64,000 nt of DNA, from assembly GCF_009905615.1 (NCBI RefSeq), contig NZ_JAAAKW010000005.1, positions 310,001 through 374,000 of the forward strand. Direction: 5' to 3'. Of the stretch, positions 46,455-55,916 are shown piece after piece. Source of the DNA: Pseudomonas sp. SLFW. Its GTDB lineage: Bacteria; Pseudomonadota; Gammaproteobacteria; Pseudomonadales; Pseudomonadaceae. Within the stretch, counting starts at the first letter, position 1, and every line of letters begins with the position of its first letter. Made by a program: the position numbers and the translations under genes. Under the pieces are notes generated by a model. The model was given only the letters and a program-made list of their open reading frames with translations. It did not search any database and had not been told where the DNA came from.

Positions 46455-47025
46455 AGGGTGTTGCCCTCGTTTGTTGACTGTTATGTCCCTGGAGACCTCA
46501 TGTCGAGGTCGGGCAGAATCTTCTGCCTTTGCATGCCCGCTGCCGGCGTCGCGGGCGATGGTGCCCTCGTCGTTGCGACGAAGGCCTGAGGTGAGTTCTA
46601 ACCAATGGTTCGATAGCTGTGAATGACCGTTTTGTCATAAGAACGTAACCGTTGAGGCATTAAGACCATAAGCGCTGAATCGTTTCGAGTGGATTTTTTT
46701 TGCCAAGCCCCCTGATCCGAGGGTCTTGATGAAATTTGCGAGTCATTCTCATGGACAGCTGATGGCCGTTTGACGTCAGATTTAAAACGACGAAGGGTCA
46801 AGGATGTGACTTTTTATTACTACCGTCGTCGGGCTGAATAGCGGTTTTTTAAGAACAAACATGCCTGTTGGACATTCTGGCGGGCATAACTGCCGTACTC
46901 GAAATCATTCGACGCGGCGGAGCGGCACAACCGTGTGCCACCCGGACGTCTCCACGAAAGACGTCTGTTGAATCGGGCCGGACGATGCGTTGTCCCGCCA
47001 CATAGCCGAAGGCTCTGGAAATCTC
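46455..47025. other. 571-base divergent region between rmf and rlmL
   Basis: No gene is supported. It holds the rmf promoter side and the rlmL leader. The latter has two clean hairpins: GGCACA/TGTGCC (46924-46939) and GACGTCT/AGACGTC (46945-46965). A short minus-strand frame at 46598-46801 has no ribosome site or recognisable content. Confidence 0.5.
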
Positions 47026-49296
47026 ATGTCGGACCCATACGAACTCTTCCTCACCTGTCCCAAAGGCCTTGAGGGCCTGCTCGCCGAGGAAGCCACCGCA
47101 CTTGGCCTCCAGGAAACCCGCGAACACACCTCGACGATTCGGGGCAGCGCCGACATGGAAACCGCCTACCGGCTGTGCCTGTGGTCGCGTCTAGCCAACC
47201 GCGTGCTGCTGGTCCTCAAACGCTTCCCGATGAAAGATGCCGAAGACCTGTACCACGGCGTGCATGACATCGAATGGGCCGACCATCTGGAACCGGACGG
47301 CACCCTGGCCGTGGAATTCAGTGGGCATGGTTCGGGCATCGACAATACCCACTTTGGCGCGTTGAAGGTCAAGGACGCCATTGTCGACCGGCTGCGCACC
47401 CCGGATGGGCTGCGTCCGTCGATCGACAAACTCAACCCTGACCTGCGCGTCCACCTGCGGCTGGACCGTGGCGAAGCGATTCTTTCGCTGGACCTGTCCG
47501 GCCACAGCCTGCACCAGCGCGGCTATCGCTTGCAGCAGGGCGCGGCGCCGCTGAAGGAAAACCTCGCGGCCGCCATTCTCATTCGTTCCGGCTGGCCACG
47601 TATTGCGGCGGACGGCGGCGCGCTGGCCGACCCCATGTGCGGCGTGGGCACCTTCCTGGTCGAAGCGGCAATGATCGCTGCCGATATTGCACCGAACCTC
47701 AAGCGTGAGCGTTGGGGTTTTTCCGCGTGGCTGGGCCATGTCCCGGCGTTGTGGCGCAAGCTGCATGACGAAGCCCAGGCCCGCGCCGAGGCCGGTCTGG
47801 CCAAGCCGCCGCTGTGGATTCGCGGCTACGAAGCCGATCCTCGACTGATCCAGCCGGGTCGCAACAACGTCGAGCGAGCCGGACTGTCGGACTGGATCAA
47901 AATTTATCAAGGCGAAGTCGCGACCTTTGAGCCGCGTCCGGACCAGAACCAGAAGGGCCTCGTGATCTGCAACCCACCGTATGGCGAACGTCTGGGTGAC
48001 GAAGCGAGCCTGCTGTACCTCTACCAGAATCTGGGCGAGCGTCTGCGTCAGGCCTGTCTGAACTGGGAAGCGGCTGTGTTCACCGGTGCGCCGGACCTGG
48101 GCAAGCGCATGGGCATCCGCAGCCACAAGCAATACGCGTTCTGGAACGGCGCCTTGCCGTGCAAGCTGCTGCTGATCAAGGTGTTGCCGGATCAGTTCGT
48201 CACCGGCGAGCGTCGAACCCCCGAGCAGCGTCAGGCCGAGCGCGAACAGGCGGCCTACGACCAGACCCCGGATGAGCCGCAAGAGCGCAAGTTCAACAAA
48301 AATGGCAACCCGATCAAGCCGACGCCCGCGCCTGCGCCGGTGATCGAGCAGCCCCGCCTGAGCGAAGGCGGGCAAATGTTCGCCAACCGCCTGCAAAAGA
48401 ACGTCAAGGCCATGGGCAAATGGGTCAAGCGCGAAGGCATCGACTGCTACCGCGTGTATGACGCCGACATGCCGGAATACGCGATGGCCATCGACCTGTA
48501 CCACGATTGGGTGCACGTCCAGGAATACGCCGCGCCGAAGTCCATCGACCCGGAAAAAGCCTCGATCCGCATGTTCGATGCCCTGGCCGCGATTCCCCAG
48601 GCGCTGAACATCGACAAGAGCCGCGTCATCGTCAAACGCCGTGAGCGTCAGAGCGGGACCAGGCAGTACGAGCGTCAGAGCGCCCAGGGCAAGTTCAACG
48701 AGGTCAACGAAGGCGGGGTCAAGCTGCTGGTCAACCTGACCGACTACCTGGACACCGGCCTGTTCCTTGACCACCGCCCGATGCGCATGCGCATCCAGCG
48801 CGAAGCCGCGGGCAAGCGTTTCTTGAACCTGTTCTGCTACACCGCGACCGCCAGCGTGCACGCGGCCAAAGGCGGTGCGCGCAGTACCACCAGCGTCGAT
48901 CTGTCAAAAACCTACCTGGACTGGGCGCGCCGCAACCTGTCGCTCAACGGCTTTTCCGACAAGAACCGTCTGGAACAGGGCGACGTGATGGCCTGGCTGG
49001 AAGCGAGTCGCGACGAATACGACCTGATCTTCATTGACCCGCCGACTTTCTCCAACTCCAAGCGCATGGAAGGGGTGTTCGACGTGCAGCGCGATCAGGT
49101 GCAGCTGATCGACCTGGCGATGGCGCGTCTGGCCAGCGGCGGCGTGCTGTATTTCTCCAACAACTTCCGCAAGTTCCAGCTGGAAGAAAACCTCGCCGAA
49201 CGGTACGCGGTCGAGGAAATCACTCAGCAGACCATCGATCCGGACTTCACGCGAAACGGCAAGATCCACCGCGCCTGGAAGATCACCGCGCGCTGA
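47026..49296 (+). CDS. rlmL: Bifunctional 23S rRNA methyltransferase RlmKL
   Basis: 756 residues. The order is a THUMP domain (about 45-155), the RlmL methyltransferase for m2G2445 with CNPPYGERLGDE (Asn316), then a PUA-like/RlmK domain for m7G2069 with LFCYTATASVHAAKGGA (SAM site) and the DPPTFSNSKRM motif (Asp671). The fused form is usual in gammaproteobacteria. It is cytoplasmic and acts on the 50S subunit. The start at 47026 (MSDPYELFLTCPKGLEGLL) is the family N-terminus. Confidence 0.97.
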   Translation: MSDPYELFLTCPKGLEGLLAEEATALGLQETREHTSTIRGSADMETAYRLCLWSRLANRVLLVLKRFPMKDAEDLYHGVHDIEWADHLEPDGTLAVEFSGHGSGIDNTHFGALKVKDAIVDRLRTPDGLRPSIDKLNPDLRVHLRLDRGEAILSLDLSGHSLHQRGYRLQQGAAPLKENLAAAILIRSGWPRIAADGGALADPMCGVGTFLVEAAMIAADIAPNLKRERWGFSAWLGHVPALWRKLHDEAQARAEAGLAKPPLWIRGYEADPRLIQPGRNNVERAGLSDWIKIYQGEVATFEPRPDQNQKGLVICNPPYGERLGDEASLLYLYQNLGERLRQACLNWEAAVFTGAPDLGKRMGIRSHKQYAFWNGALPCKLLLIKVLPDQFVTGERRTPEQRQAEREQAAYDQTPDEPQERKFNKNGNPIKPTPAPAPVIEQPRLSEGGQMFANRLQKNVKAMGKWVKREGIDCYRVYDADMPEYAMAIDLYHDWVHVQEYAAPKSIDPEKASIRMFDALAAIPQALNIDKSRVIVKRRERQSGTRQYERQSAQGKFNEVNEGGVKLLVNLTDYLDTGLFLDHRPMRMRIQREAAGKRFLNLFCYTATASVHAAKGGARSTTSVDLSKTYLDWARRNLSLNGFSDKNRLEQGDVMAWLEASRDEYDLIFIDPPTFSNSKRMEGVFDVQRDQVQLIDLAMARLASGGVLYFSNNFRKFQLEENLAERYAVEEITQQTIDPDFTRNGKIHRAWKITAR

Positions 49297-49453
49297 ATCG
49301 ATACCGCGCCGGCTCCGGCACCCGCTGCAACGGCGGGCCTCCGGGGTCGGGAGATGCTGACGGACACGCAGCACTAGGCAAACTAATGGCGAATAGCTAT
49401 AAGTTAACTCTGGCCACGTGCCACGGCAGCACGTGGCGCCATGAGTTCAGCCT

Positions 49454-51463
49454 ATGTCGTCTAACCGGTCCAGCGCGAAGATCCTTGGCTTCATCAATGA
49501 AGACACGTCGTCGTGGGCGGTTGCCGCGCTTGTTTTCTCTGCCGGTGCCGTACTGACCGCGCTTCTGGCGTTGGCCAACGTCGAGGTGTATCAGCGTCAG
49601 TTGCGTCAACGCTTCGACTTGCTGGCCGCCGAGCGAGTGAGCCGCATTCAGGACCGTTTAGAGGGGCAACTGCGACGACTGGACAGCCTGCGCCGGTTCT
49701 TCGTGTACTCCGATGACGTTTCCGAACAGGAGTACAACGGCTTCGCCCGCCCTCTGTTGACCTTCACCCAAGCGTATTCATGGGCGCCAAAAGTCCTGGA
49801 CAGTGATCGCGAGGCGTTCGAGAAGAGCGCTCGGGATGCCGGGGTGCGCAACTATTCCATTCGAGAGTTGGATGGGGTCAGCAGCTTGGCGGTCGCGAAC
49901 AGGCGCCCGGTTTATTACCCGGTGCGTTTCTCTCAAAGCCGAAGCACCCTCGAATTGCCGTTGGGTTTTGACGTGAATTCCGAGCGTGTGCGGCAGGAGA
50001 CCCTTGAGCGGGCGATCTGGACCGGCGAAATGGCCGCTTCACCGCACATGAACCTGGTAGGTCTCGAAACGGAAAACAGCAAGGGTATTTTGCTGGTGGC
50101 CCCCGTTCAGTCCCGCCCGCACCCCGAAAGCTCCTCACTGGGGGCATTGCAGGGATTTTTGGTAGCGGTCATCAGCCTTCATAAAATGATGACCGAAGGC
50201 TTGCCGTTGAGTGCCGAAGACAACCTGAACCTCAGGCTCGAAGACATCACGGGAGCGCCGGAATCCGACGTGCTGTATCAGTCAGCCGCCAACGCAGCGG
50301 CCAGCGACCTCTCCATCACCAAAACCCTGAATTTTGCGGGCCGCATCTATCAGTTGAAAGTGCGACCGACCTCCGTCTTCATCGGTGCCAACCCTTCGTC
50401 CAACGACAGCCTGGTGATCCTCGGCGCGCTGCTCAGTTTCATGCTGAGTGCGTTGCTGTACGTGTTGATCAGCCAGCGTCAGCGCGCCTTGCGGATGGTG
50501 GAGCAAAGCACGACGCGGCTGCGCCAGCGCGAACAGCAACTGCGCACCGCCCACAGTCAGTTGCGCAATGTGCTGGACGCGGCCACCCAGGTGGCAATCA
50601 TTGCCACGGACATGAACGGCCTGATCACCACCTTCAACATCGGCGCCGAAAAAATGCTCGGTTACGACAGCTCGGACATCTGCGGCGTCCGGACCTTGTG
50701 TGAGCTGCACCTGCCTTCCGAGCTGGCGGCGCATGTCAATGAATTGAGCCAGCGCTATGACCGGGTGGTCGACACCGTGGAAGTCATGCTGATCGAAGCG
50801 GTGCAAGAGCACGCCCATCAGGCCAATGACTGGACGCTGGTGCGCCATGACGGCAGCCATTTGCAGGTCAACATGCAGGTCAGCCCGGTCCTCGACGAGC
50901 ACGATCAATGGATCGGCTACCTGGCCGTGTGCCTGGACATCACCGAGCGCAAACGAGTAGAGGAAGAACTGCGCACCATGTCCGTGACGGATGCGCTGAC
51001 GGGCGTCTACAACCGGCGTTATTTTCAGGAGCGGCTACAGGCCGAGGTGTTCCGTGTCGAGCAGTACGGTGGCCTGTTCTCCGTGGTCATGCTGGACATC
51101 GACCACTTCAAGGCCATCAACGATCAACTGGGCCATGCTGTCGGCGACCATGTGCTGCAAGCCATCTGCGAGCGGCTGTGTCATCGGCTGCGGCGCAGTG
51201 ACGTCTTTTGCCGGCTCGGTGGGGAAGAGTTCATGGTCCTGTGCCCCGACACCGATAGCGATCAGGCCTACGGATTGGCGGTGGAGCTGTGGTCCGCCCT
51301 GCGCACGCAGCCAGTCGACGGCGTGGGACGGGTCACCGCGAGTTTCGGCATTGCCAGCTGGCGCGAAGGCGAGGGCGCCGACGCGCTGCTGTTGAGGGCG
51401 GATTCCGGGGTGTATGCCGCGAAGATGACGGGCCGCGACCGGATACAGCCGGAATTGGGGTGA
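49454..51463 (+). CDS. CHASE-PAS-GGDEF diguanylate cyclase
   Basis: 669 residues. A first membrane helix (about 21-43) and second (about 318-340) enclose a periplasmic CHASE domain; a coiled segment leads to a PAS domain (about 375-495) and a GGDEF domain (about 500-665). The active site is GGEEF at 589-593 and the inhibitory site RRSD at 580-583, so it should make c-di-GMP with product inhibition. A soluble outside ligand may be sensed by CHASE, possibly a cytokinin-like or peptide compound as in the family. Ligand unknown. It is monocistronic. Confidence 0.92.
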   Translation: MSSNRSSAKILGFINEDTSSWAVAALVFSAGAVLTALLALANVEVYQRQLRQRFDLLAAERVSRIQDRLEGQLRRLDSLRRFFVYSDDVSEQEYNGFARPLLTFTQAYSWAPKVLDSDREAFEKSARDAGVRNYSIRELDGVSSLAVANRRPVYYPVRFSQSRSTLELPLGFDVNSERVRQETLERAIWTGEMAASPHMNLVGLETENSKGILLVAPVQSRPHPESSSLGALQGFLVAVISLHKMMTEGLPLSAEDNLNLRLEDITGAPESDVLYQSAANAAASDLSITKTLNFAGRIYQLKVRPTSVFIGANPSSNDSLVILGALLSFMLSALLYVLISQRQRALRMVEQSTTRLRQREQQLRTAHSQLRNVLDAATQVAIIATDMNGLITTFNIGAEKMLGYDSSDICGVRTLCELHLPSELAAHVNELSQRYDRVVDTVEVMLIEAVQEHAHQANDWTLVRHDGSHLQVNMQVSPVLDEHDQWIGYLAVCLDITERKRVEEELRTMSVTDALTGVYNRRYFQERLQAEVFRVEQYGGLFSVVMLDIDHFKAINDQLGHAVGDHVLQAICERLCHRLRRSDVFCRLGGEEFMVLCPDTDSDQAYGLAVELWSALRTQPVDGVGRVTASFGIASWREGEGADALLLRADSGVYAAKMTGRDRIQPELG

Positions 51464-51524
51464 CACCCGTTGCTTTTGATTCTGTTCGCAGGCTGGCCCA
51501 AGGCGCTTTGTGATACCGCCGAAC

Positions 51525-51617
51525 CCTGTGGGGGCGAGTTCTTTCGCGGGGCATTCATACATCCGACGCATGTGTGCCGAATGTACGATTTTTCGCGAAT
51601 GAATTCGCTCCCACAGG
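51525..51617. repeat. REP-like palindrome, GGGGCGAGTT family
   Basis: Left arm CCTGTGGGGGCGAGTTC at 51525 and right arm GAATTCGCTCCCACAGG ending at 51617 are near reverse complements, with TTTCGCG/TTCGCGAA inside. Same family as 21180-21263. It lies between convergent genes. Confidence 0.85.
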
Positions 51618-51659
51618 AACAGTGGCATCCCAGGTTATTGCGGATGGCACAACCTTGCT

Positions 51660-53894
51660 TTACGCACTCAGCGTCGGTGGTAACTCCATCAGCTTGTCCA
51701 GTGTGATCGGCAAATCACGAATCCGCTTGCCGGTGGCATGGGCCACGGCATTCGCCACCGCAGCGGCCAGGCCCGTGATGCCGATCTCGCCAATCCCCCG
51801 CGCCCCGAACTCGTTCAGTTCATAGTCCGGGTAGTCGAGCAGAATCACGTCGATCTCCGGCTGGTCCGCATGCACCGGCACCACGTACTCGGCGTAGTTG
51901 TTGTTCACCGGCATGCCGTTGCGCTCATCGAAGTCCGTGCCTTCGAACAGCGCCATGCCGACGCCCATCACAATTGCCCCTTCGACCTGATTGAGCGCAG
52001 TCTTGTGGTTGATCACCTTGCCGACGTCGATAGCGCTGACCACCCGCGCCACCCGCAGCCGGGAAATGCCCGGGTCCCAACGCACCTCGACGAAATGCAC
52101 CCCGAATGACCGAAACGAATGCTTGCTGGTGTCATTCATGCCGGTCTTGGCCTCGCCAAAGGCGCTGGATTGTTTCTGTGCCTTGAGCACGTCAGCAATC
52201 GCGAAGGTCTTGTCACCGCTCTTCAACTGACCCTGCTCGAAGCTGACCTGATCGGCCTTGGCCCCGGCAAACACGCCTTTGGGCGCCGTGGAGAGCACCT
52301 TCAATTGCTCGACCGCCTGACGCGTCGCTTCAGCAATCGCGGGGAGCACGCTGGCCGTCGCCCAGGAGCCACCGGACACCGGCGCGGGTGGAAACGACGA
52401 GTTGCCCAGTTCGACCTCGATCTTGTCCAGCGGGATGCCCGTGATGCTGCTCACCACTTGGGCGACGATGGTGTAGGTGCCGGTGCCGATGTCCTGCACG
52501 CCGCAGATCGCATAGGCCGTGCCGTCGGCGCGCAACGACACTTGCGCCTCCGCAGGCGTGCGGTAGGCGTCCCAGTTACAAGCCGCCATGCCGTAGCCGA
52601 TGATCTCGTGACCGTCTTTCATCGAGCCCGGCTTCGGATCGCGCTTGCTCCAGCCAAAGCGCTCGCCGGCCTGATCAATGCACGCCTGCAAATGGTTGCT
52701 CGACCACGGCAAGTTCTGGCTTTCGTCACGCTCGGAGACATTCAGCTTGCGGAAGGCCAGCGGGTCCATGCCGACTTTATCGGCCATCTCGTCCATCGCC
52801 GACTCCAGCGCGAACAGACCCGGCGCGGCCCCCGGTGCACGCATCGACGTCGGCGTGCCGCGATTGACCTCAATGATCTTGTGGCTGGTCAGCACGTTGG
52901 CGCAGCTGTAGAGGCTTTTGGTCGAGGTCCCGCAGTTTTCCTTGTACGGGTCGGTAAACGACGTGGTGTTGATCGATTCGTGACGCACCGACACCAGCTT
53001 GCCCTTGTCATCCGTGGCGAGGCGCAAGCGTTGACGGGTTTCCGGCCGGTGCCCCGTGGTGGTGAACATCTGTTCGCGAGGCACGACCAATTGCACCGGG
53101 CGATTGAGCACTTTCGCCGCGCCACTGGCGGCGACGGAGTGGGGCCAGATCCACAGCTTGCTGCCGAAGCCCGAGCCAATGAACGGCGCCCGGACTTCGA
53201 CCTTTTCCGGGATCAGACCGAAAATTTTCGCCAGCGAATTGCGATGCGCAACGACGCCCTGACTGGCCTCGTAGACGATCAACCGACCGTCTTCCCAACT
53301 GGCGACGGTCGCGTGCATTTCCATCGGGTTGTGGGTTTCGACGGGGGTGGTGTAGGTCGCATCAATGCTGTGGGCGGCGCTGTCGAATGCCGCACCCGCG
53401 TCGCCACGACTGTGGCCGGGGCTGCCGTCCTGCAGCTTGCCCGCCTTCATGCCCTGTTCGAGGTTGGCCACCGCATCGGTCTTGCTGTAGCTGACCTTGA
53501 CCTTATAGGCCGCCGCTCGTGCGTGTTCGAAGGTGTCGGCCACCACCAGCGCGACGAACTGCCCGGCGTAGTAAACCGTGTCGTCTTCGAACGGCAGACG
53601 GCTTTCGTCGGACTTGGCGGCCTTGAGGATCTGTGCGAACGACATCGGCAATGTCGAGTTGTGGTACAGCTCAGGGAAATTGCCGTGGTGAAAGATGTCC
53701 AGCACGCCGGGGGATTTGCGCGCGGCGTCCAGGTCTAGCCCGGTCACCTTGCCACTGGCAATGGTACTGAATACGCCATAGCCGTAGGCCATGTTTTTCA
53801 GGTGATGGTCAGAGGCATACATCGCGGTGCCGGTGACCTTGCGTCGGCCGTCGATGCGCCGGGGCGCCGCGCCGATCATGTTTGAATCCGTCAT
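51660..53894 (-). CDS. Molybdopterin-binding subunit of a periplasmic aldehyde oxidoreductase (PaoC-like)
   Basis: 744 residues of the xanthine dehydrogenase family large subunit. Features include RRIDGRRKVTGTAMYASDH, the FIGSGFGSKLWIWPHSV region with cofactor contact, MRAPGAAPGLFALESAMDEMA and, near the C-terminus, GARGIGEIGITGLAAAVANAV, where the Glu is the base at the molybdenum. It should carry molybdenum cytosine dinucleotide and oxidise aldehydes. It has no signal of its own and would be carried out with the Tat-bearing small subunit. No PaoD/XdhC-type chaperone gene follows within the window. Confidence 0.92.
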   Translation of the reverse strand: MTDSNMIGAAPRRIDGRRKVTGTAMYASDHHLKNMAYGYGVFSTIASGKVTGLDLDAARKSPGVLDIFHHGNFPELYHNSTLPMSFAQILKAAKSDESRLPFEDDTVYYAGQFVALVVADTFEHARAAAYKVKVSYSKTDAVANLEQGMKAGKLQDGSPGHSRGDAGAAFDSAAHSIDATYTTPVETHNPMEMHATVASWEDGRLIVYEASQGVVAHRNSLAKIFGLIPEKVEVRAPFIGSGFGSKLWIWPHSVAASGAAKVLNRPVQLVVPREQMFTTTGHRPETRQRLRLATDDKGKLVSVRHESINTTSFTDPYKENCGTSTKSLYSCANVLTSHKIIEVNRGTPTSMRAPGAAPGLFALESAMDEMADKVGMDPLAFRKLNVSERDESQNLPWSSNHLQACIDQAGERFGWSKRDPKPGSMKDGHEIIGYGMAACNWDAYRTPAEAQVSLRADGTAYAICGVQDIGTGTYTIVAQVVSSITGIPLDKIEVELGNSSFPPAPVSGGSWATASVLPAIAEATRQAVEQLKVLSTAPKGVFAGAKADQVSFEQGQLKSGDKTFAIADVLKAQKQSSAFGEAKTGMNDTSKHSFRSFGVHFVEVRWDPGISRLRVARVVSAIDVGKVINHKTALNQVEGAIVMGVGMALFEGTDFDERNGMPVNNNYAEYVVPVHADQPEIDVILLDYPDYELNEFGARGIGEIGITGLAAAVANAVAHATGKRIRDLPITLDKLMELPPTLSA

Positions 53895-53910
53895 GTCTCG
53901 ATCCTCCCGA

Positions 53911-54894
53911 TCAGGCCGTCAGCGTGCTGAGGTTGCGCACGATCGCCTGCTGCCCGAGGGCAATCTTGTAGGCGTTGTGGCGGTATGGTTTGGCGCCCTG
54001 CAACGCAAGGGCGGCGGCTTTTTCCATGTTTTGCGGGGTCAACGTCGCACCTTTCAAGGCGCGCTCCGCTTCCAGGGCACGCCACGGCTTGGTGCCGACG
54101 CCGCCCATCGCGATGCGCGCTTCACGCACGGTGTTGCCGTCCATCACCAGAATCACCGCGCTCGAAGCGAGGGCGAACTGGTACGAGGCGCGGTCACGCA
54201 ATTTCAGGTAACCGGACTTGCTGTTGGCCAGCGGCGCGTCCAGCACCACGTGGGTGATCAACTCGTCATCCTGCAAGGCGTGTTCTTTCCACGGAGTCGA
54301 GCCGGGCAGCAGATGGAAGTCGAGAAAGTCGACGCTGCGTGAACCCTTCGGCCCTTGCACCTCGACCTTCGCGCCAATCGCCGCCATCGCCACGCACATG
54401 TCCGACGGGTGGGTCGCGATGCATTGATCGCTGGTGCCCAACACTGCATGCACGCTGCGGTTATGACCGTCGATGGCGGCACAGCCCGAACCGGGCTCGC
54501 GTTTATTGCAGGCCGAATGGCCGTCGCGGAAATAATTGCAGCGCACCCGCTGCATGACGTTGCCTGCGGTGGTGGCCTTGTTGCGCAACTGCGTGGTGGC
54601 GCCGGACAGCAACGCCTGGGACAGCACCGGGTAGTGCTCGACGATGTAAGGGTGGTGGGCCAGGGTGGCGTTGGTCACCAACGCGCCGACGCGCACGCTG
54701 CCGTCTTTCTGCACTTCGACCTGCTTGAGGGACAGGTGATTGACGTCGATGACCTGGTCGGCGGGCATCACGTCCAGTTTCACCAGGTCCAGCAGGGTGG
54801 TGCCGCCCGCGAGAAAGAAGGCGGTCTGGCTTTTCGAGTGGGTCGTCACGGCCTGCTCAACGCTGCTGGCGCGCACATAATCGAGGGCTCTCAT
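53911..54894 (-). CDS. FAD-binding subunit of the aldehyde oxidoreductase (PaoB-like)
   Basis: 327 residues. The FAD loop is FFLAGGTTLLDLVKLDVM and TTAGNVMQRVRCNYFRDG; cysteines in RVRCNYF, ACNKREPGSGC and DQCIATHPSDMC match the additional 4Fe-4S cluster of PaoB-type subunits. The ATG at 54894 shares its first base region with the upstream stop, so it is co-translated with the small subunit. It relays electrons from the molybdenum to the Fe-S subunit or an external acceptor. Confidence 0.92.
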   Translation of the reverse strand: MRALDYVRASSVEQAVTTHSKSQTAFFLAGGTTLLDLVKLDVMPADQVIDVNHLSLKQVEVQKDGSVRVGALVTNATLAHHPYIVEHYPVLSQALLSGATTQLRNKATTAGNVMQRVRCNYFRDGHSACNKREPGSGCAAIDGHNRSVHAVLGTSDQCIATHPSDMCVAMAAIGAKVEVQGPKGSRSVDFLDFHLLPGSTPWKEHALQDDELITHVVLDAPLANSKSGYLKLRDRASYQFALASSAVILVMDGNTVREARIAMGGVGTKPWRALEAERALKGATLTPQNMEKAAALALQGAKPYRHNAYKIALGQQAIVRNLSTLTA

Positions 54895-55556
54895 CAGGTC
54901 ACCTCCTGCAATTTGATCCGCGCACTTTGAATGGCGGCCAGGATGTTCTTGTAGGCGCCGCATCGGCAGATATTGCCGCTCATGGCTTCGCGTACGCTGT
55001 GGTCGTCGCTGCCAATGTTTTTGTCTTGCAACACCGCCACGGCGCTCATGATCTGGCCGCTGGTGCAGTAGCCGCACTGGTAGGCGTCGTGTTCCCAGAA
55101 CGCTTCCTGCACCGGGTGCAGTTTGCCGTCCTTCGCCAGACCTTCGACGGTGGTGATCTCGTCGCCTTCGTGCATGGCCGCCAGCGACAGGCACGAATTG
55201 ATGGCCGTGCCGTTGACGTGAACGGTGCACGCACCGCACTGGCCGTGGTCGCAGCCTTTCTTGGTGCCGGTCAGTTGCAGGCGATCACGCAGCACATCCA
55301 GCAGTGCGGCGTTGGCCGGGAGGTTGAGCGTATGGGCCTGGCCGTTGACCTTGAGGGTCATACGCCGTTCGTCTTTGGCGGGCGGATCGACGTCGTCGGC
55401 CACGGCGGCCTGGGCTTCGAGGGCTTGGGTCCACATCGGAGCCGTGGCTGCCGCGAGGCCGGACACACCAATGGATTTCAGGAAATTTCGTCGCGACGGC
55501 ACGGTGAAGGCCGTGAGGTCGGACACAGGTTCTTTGTGATCAGGCTGATCGGTCAT
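54894..55556 (-). CDS. Tat-exported 2Fe-2S subunit of the aldehyde oxidoreductase (PaoA-like)
   Basis: 220 residues from ATG 55556. The Tat signal is SRRNFLKSIGVSGLAAATAP near residues 22-40. Two 2Fe-2S domains follow: the plant type with CDHGQCGACTV and a Cys in INSCLSL, then the helical type with CGYCTSG and CRCGAYKNI. It is the first gene of the three-gene oxidoreductase operon. An alternative ATG lies 21 bases upstream. Expected location periplasm, role in oxidation of aldehydes, possibly aromatic ones (inference from PaoABC). Confidence 0.93.
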   Translation of the reverse strand: MTDQPDHKEPVSDLTAFTVPSRRNFLKSIGVSGLAAATAPMWTQALEAQAAVADDVDPPAKDERRMTLKVNGQAHTLNLPANAALLDVLRDRLQLTGTKKGCDHGQCGACTVHVNGTAINSCLSLAAMHEGDEITTVEGLAKDGKLHPVQEAFWEHDAYQCGYCTSGQIMSAVAVLQDKNIGSDDHSVREAMSGNICRCGAYKNILAAIQSARIKLQEVT

Positions 55557-55916
55557 GGACAGGTTCCTCGTCAGCATTGAGTCAGGCCCGGCGCTGACGG
55601 TGAGCAGCGAACGGGCATCTGCGGCAGTGAAAGCGTCAAGTCACCCACGATAAACAATGAGCGAACCAAGCATTCATTCGAATAACTGCATGCACTGTTG
55701 AAGATTTCTCGCCAATCCCCCGACGTACTCGTTGCGTTCGGCATCGACGTCTTGCGGAGAAAGCGTTGCCACGGGGGGAGCAGCATCACCCCAGAGTTAA
55801 TGACCTGAGGCAATGGGGTTGGTTGCGGATAATTTACGGAGGTCGAAACACAGAATGTTACGAAAGCCCCGGGCCGACGGGGTAGGTTTCCCCGACAGCC
55901 CGGTGGTCGAAACGCG
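55557..55916. other. 360-base region between the alcohol dehydrogenase and oxidoreductase operons
   Basis: It holds the promoter region of the oxidoreductase operon, with no element I can name. The minus-strand frame at 55571-55813 has no ribosome site and is not supported. The 3' hairpin of the alcohol dehydrogenase gene lies at 55869-55903. Confidence 0.5.
55869..55903 (-). terminator. Hairpin downstream of the alcohol dehydrogenase gene
   Basis: Stem CCGGGC-CGGGG / CCCCG-GCCCGG with symmetric three-base internal loop and a seven-base terminal loop. It begins 13 bases after the stop. It lacks a T run, so termination strength is uncertain. Confidence 0.6.

Noticed and set aside
46598..46801. 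Short minus-strand open frame between rmf and rlmL
   Set aside because: No ribosome site, no family signal and it would separate rmf from its promoter.
47191..48861. 556-codon minus-strand open frame
   Set aside because: Antisense shadow of rlmL, with His/Val/Gln-rich composition.
52119..53738. 539-codon plus-strand open frame
   Set aside because: Antisense to the molybdopterin subunit gene, whose family motifs are unmistakable on the other strand.
55571..55813. 80-codon minus-strand open frame before the aldehyde oxidoreductase operon
   Set aside because: It overlaps the start of the small subunit, lacks a ribosome site and has no domain.
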